Part shown: positions 30,761-31,521 of the stretch, in pieces | Layout of the letters: each line of letters begins with the position of its first letter | Position numbering within the stretch: the stretch's first letter is position 1 | Origin: JAYVYM01 sp046593925 | Lineage (GTDB): Bacteria > Actinomycetota > Actinomycetes > Mycobacteriales > SCTD01 | DNA length: 31,521 nucleotides | Assembly: GCA_046593925.1 (NCBI GenBank) | Contig: JBKJQN010000090.1 | Span: forward strand, 1-31,521 | Direction: 5' to 3' | Position numbers and translations under genes: made by a program | Notes under the pieces: generated by a model | Database searches by the model: none | What the model was told of the DNA's origin: nothing | Seen by the model: the letters and a program-made list of their open reading frames with translations, nothing else

Positions 30761-31521
30761 CGACGCCGGCGCAGTGGCTGGAGGGTGCCCGGCCGCGCAC
30801 GCTGTCCGCTGCCCTCGCGCCTGTCCTGGTCGGCAGCGGCGCGGCCGCCGCCGTCGGCGCGTTCCGGCCCGTCCGCGCGCTGCTGGCGCTGGTGGTCGCC
30901 CTCGCGCTCCAGGTCGGCGTCAACTACGCCAACGACTACAGCGACGGCGTACGCGGCACCGACGCGCACCGCGGGCTCGGTGGCCCCGGGCCGCTCCGCC
31001 TGGTCGGCAGTGGGGTCGCGACGCCCGCGTCCGTCAAGCAGGTGGCGTTCGCCTGCTTCGGGCTGGCCGCGCTCGCCGGGCTGGTGCTCGCGCTGCTGAC
31101 CACGCTGTGGCTGGTGCCGCTCGGAGCGGTGATGATCGCGGCGGCGTGGGGCTACACCGGCGGCGCCAACCCGTACGGCTACCGGGGCCTCGGCGAGGTC
31201 TCCGTCTTCGTCTTCTTCGGACTGGTGGCGGTTCTCGGGACGACGTACGTGCAGGCCGAGCAGCTCACCTGGCCGTCGCTCGCGGGCGGCATCGGCTGCG
31301 GGGCGCTGGCCTGCGCCATCCTCGTCACGAACAACCTGCGTGACATCCCGACCGACGAGGTGTCGGGCAAGCGGACCCTCGCCGTCGTCCTCGGCGACCG
31401 CCGCACCCGGGTCGTCTACCCGGCACTGGTGGGTGCGGCCTTCGCCGCCGTCCTGGCCGTCGCGCCCGCCCTGCCCGGCGCCCTGCTGGCGCTGCTCGCC
31501 GCACCGCTGGCGGCTCCGCCC
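30757..31521 (+). CDS. menA: 1,4-Dihydroxy-2-naphthoate polyprenyltransferase (3' truncated by window end)
   Basis: UbiA-family membrane prenyltransferase that attaches the isoprenoid chain to 1,4-dihydroxy-2-naphthoate. The first 255 codons are present and open to the last base. Seen are the N-terminal W-L-E-G-A-R-P-R-T-L, the first aspartate-rich motif N-Y-A-N-D-Y-S-D-G-V-R-G-T-D (about 56-69), the second N-N-L-R-D-I-P-T-D-E-V-S-G-K-R-T-L (from about 192), and six or so hydrophobic segments between and after. The usual length is about 290-300, so some 40 residues are missing. The GTG start overlaps the menE stop. The aspartates bind Mg-diphosphate in the family. Confidence 0.95.
   Translation, partial: MTTPAQWLEGARPRTLSAALAPVLVGSGAAAAVGAFRPVRALLALVVALALQVGVNYANDYSDGVRGTDAHRGLGGPGPLRLVGSGVATPASVKQVAFACFGLAALAGLVLALLTTLWLVPLGAVMIAAAWGYTGGANPYGYRGLGEVSVFVFFGLVAVLGTTYVQAEQLTWPSLAGGIGCGALACAILVTNNLRDIPTDEVSGKRTLAVVLGDRRTRVVYPALVGAAFAAVLAVAPALPGALLALLAAPLAAPP

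Overview
The window is very GC-rich, almost gene-saturated DNA. Third codon positions are strongly G/C, GTG starts are common, and many neighbouring genes overlap by 4 bp (GTGA/ATGA). Together with the gene set (Rex, a BldC-type regulator, a DUF222/HNH gene, system II cytochrome c maturation, menaquinone genes, polyphosphate glucokinase, a 10-methyl fatty acid gene pair) this points to a high-GC actinomycete. The genus cannot be told from the sequence. From memory, the order glutaredoxin-hemA-hemC-hemD-hemB-two membrane proteins-13E12/HNH-hemL-phosphatase-thioredoxin-ccdA-resB-ccsB closely parallels Mycobacterium tuberculosis Rv0508-Rv0529, so this looks like an old conserved neighbourhood with local insertions.

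Layout. (1) 1-1092: C-terminal part of a class A penicillin-binding protein, entering exactly at the catalytic serine. (2) 1198-3008: an acyl-CoA synthetase and a small glutaredoxin-like protein. (3) 3024-8554: the rex-hemA-hemC-hemD-hemB operon behind a near-consensus Rex operator. (4) 8582-9321: two small membrane proteins. (5) 9518-11170: a DUF222/HNH nuclease gene with a recognisable promoter overlapped by a LexA (SOS) box. (6) 11259-13511: a small antisense ORF, hemL and a histidine phosphatase. (7) 13543-14106: a GNAT acetyltransferase. (8) 14164-18260: tlpA/resA-like, ccdA, resB and ccsB, the system II cytochrome c maturation set. (9) 18373-19061: a bldC-like regulator (minus) and a DUF4229 membrane protein (plus). 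(10) 19058-21656, minus: an FAD oxidoreductase and a methyltransferase resembling the TmsA/TmsB pair for 10-methyl fatty acids. (11) 21832-23073: isochorismate synthase. (12) 23078-28729, minus: menC, menD, ppgK and a LOV-GAF-PP2C phosphatase. (13) 28753-31521: menB, menE and the start of menA.

The genes share a respiratory theme. hemA, hemL, hemB, hemC and hemD together take glutamyl-tRNA to uroporphyrinogen III, and Rex senses NADH/NAD+ above that route. The Ccs proteins attach haem to exported apocytochromes. MenF, MenD, MenC, MenE, MenB and MenA cover most of menaquinone synthesis; menH, menI and menG are not seen here. The least expected items are a protein with all hallmark residues of a flavin-binding blue-light LOV sensor fused to a SpoIIE/PP2C phosphatase at the end of the menC-menD-ppgK cluster, and a recurrent leaderless promoter layout in which a -10-like hexamer sits 6-7 nt before the start codon. 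No rRNA, tRNA, CRISPR array or insertion sequence was recognised. No gene-free stretch exceeds 300 bp.
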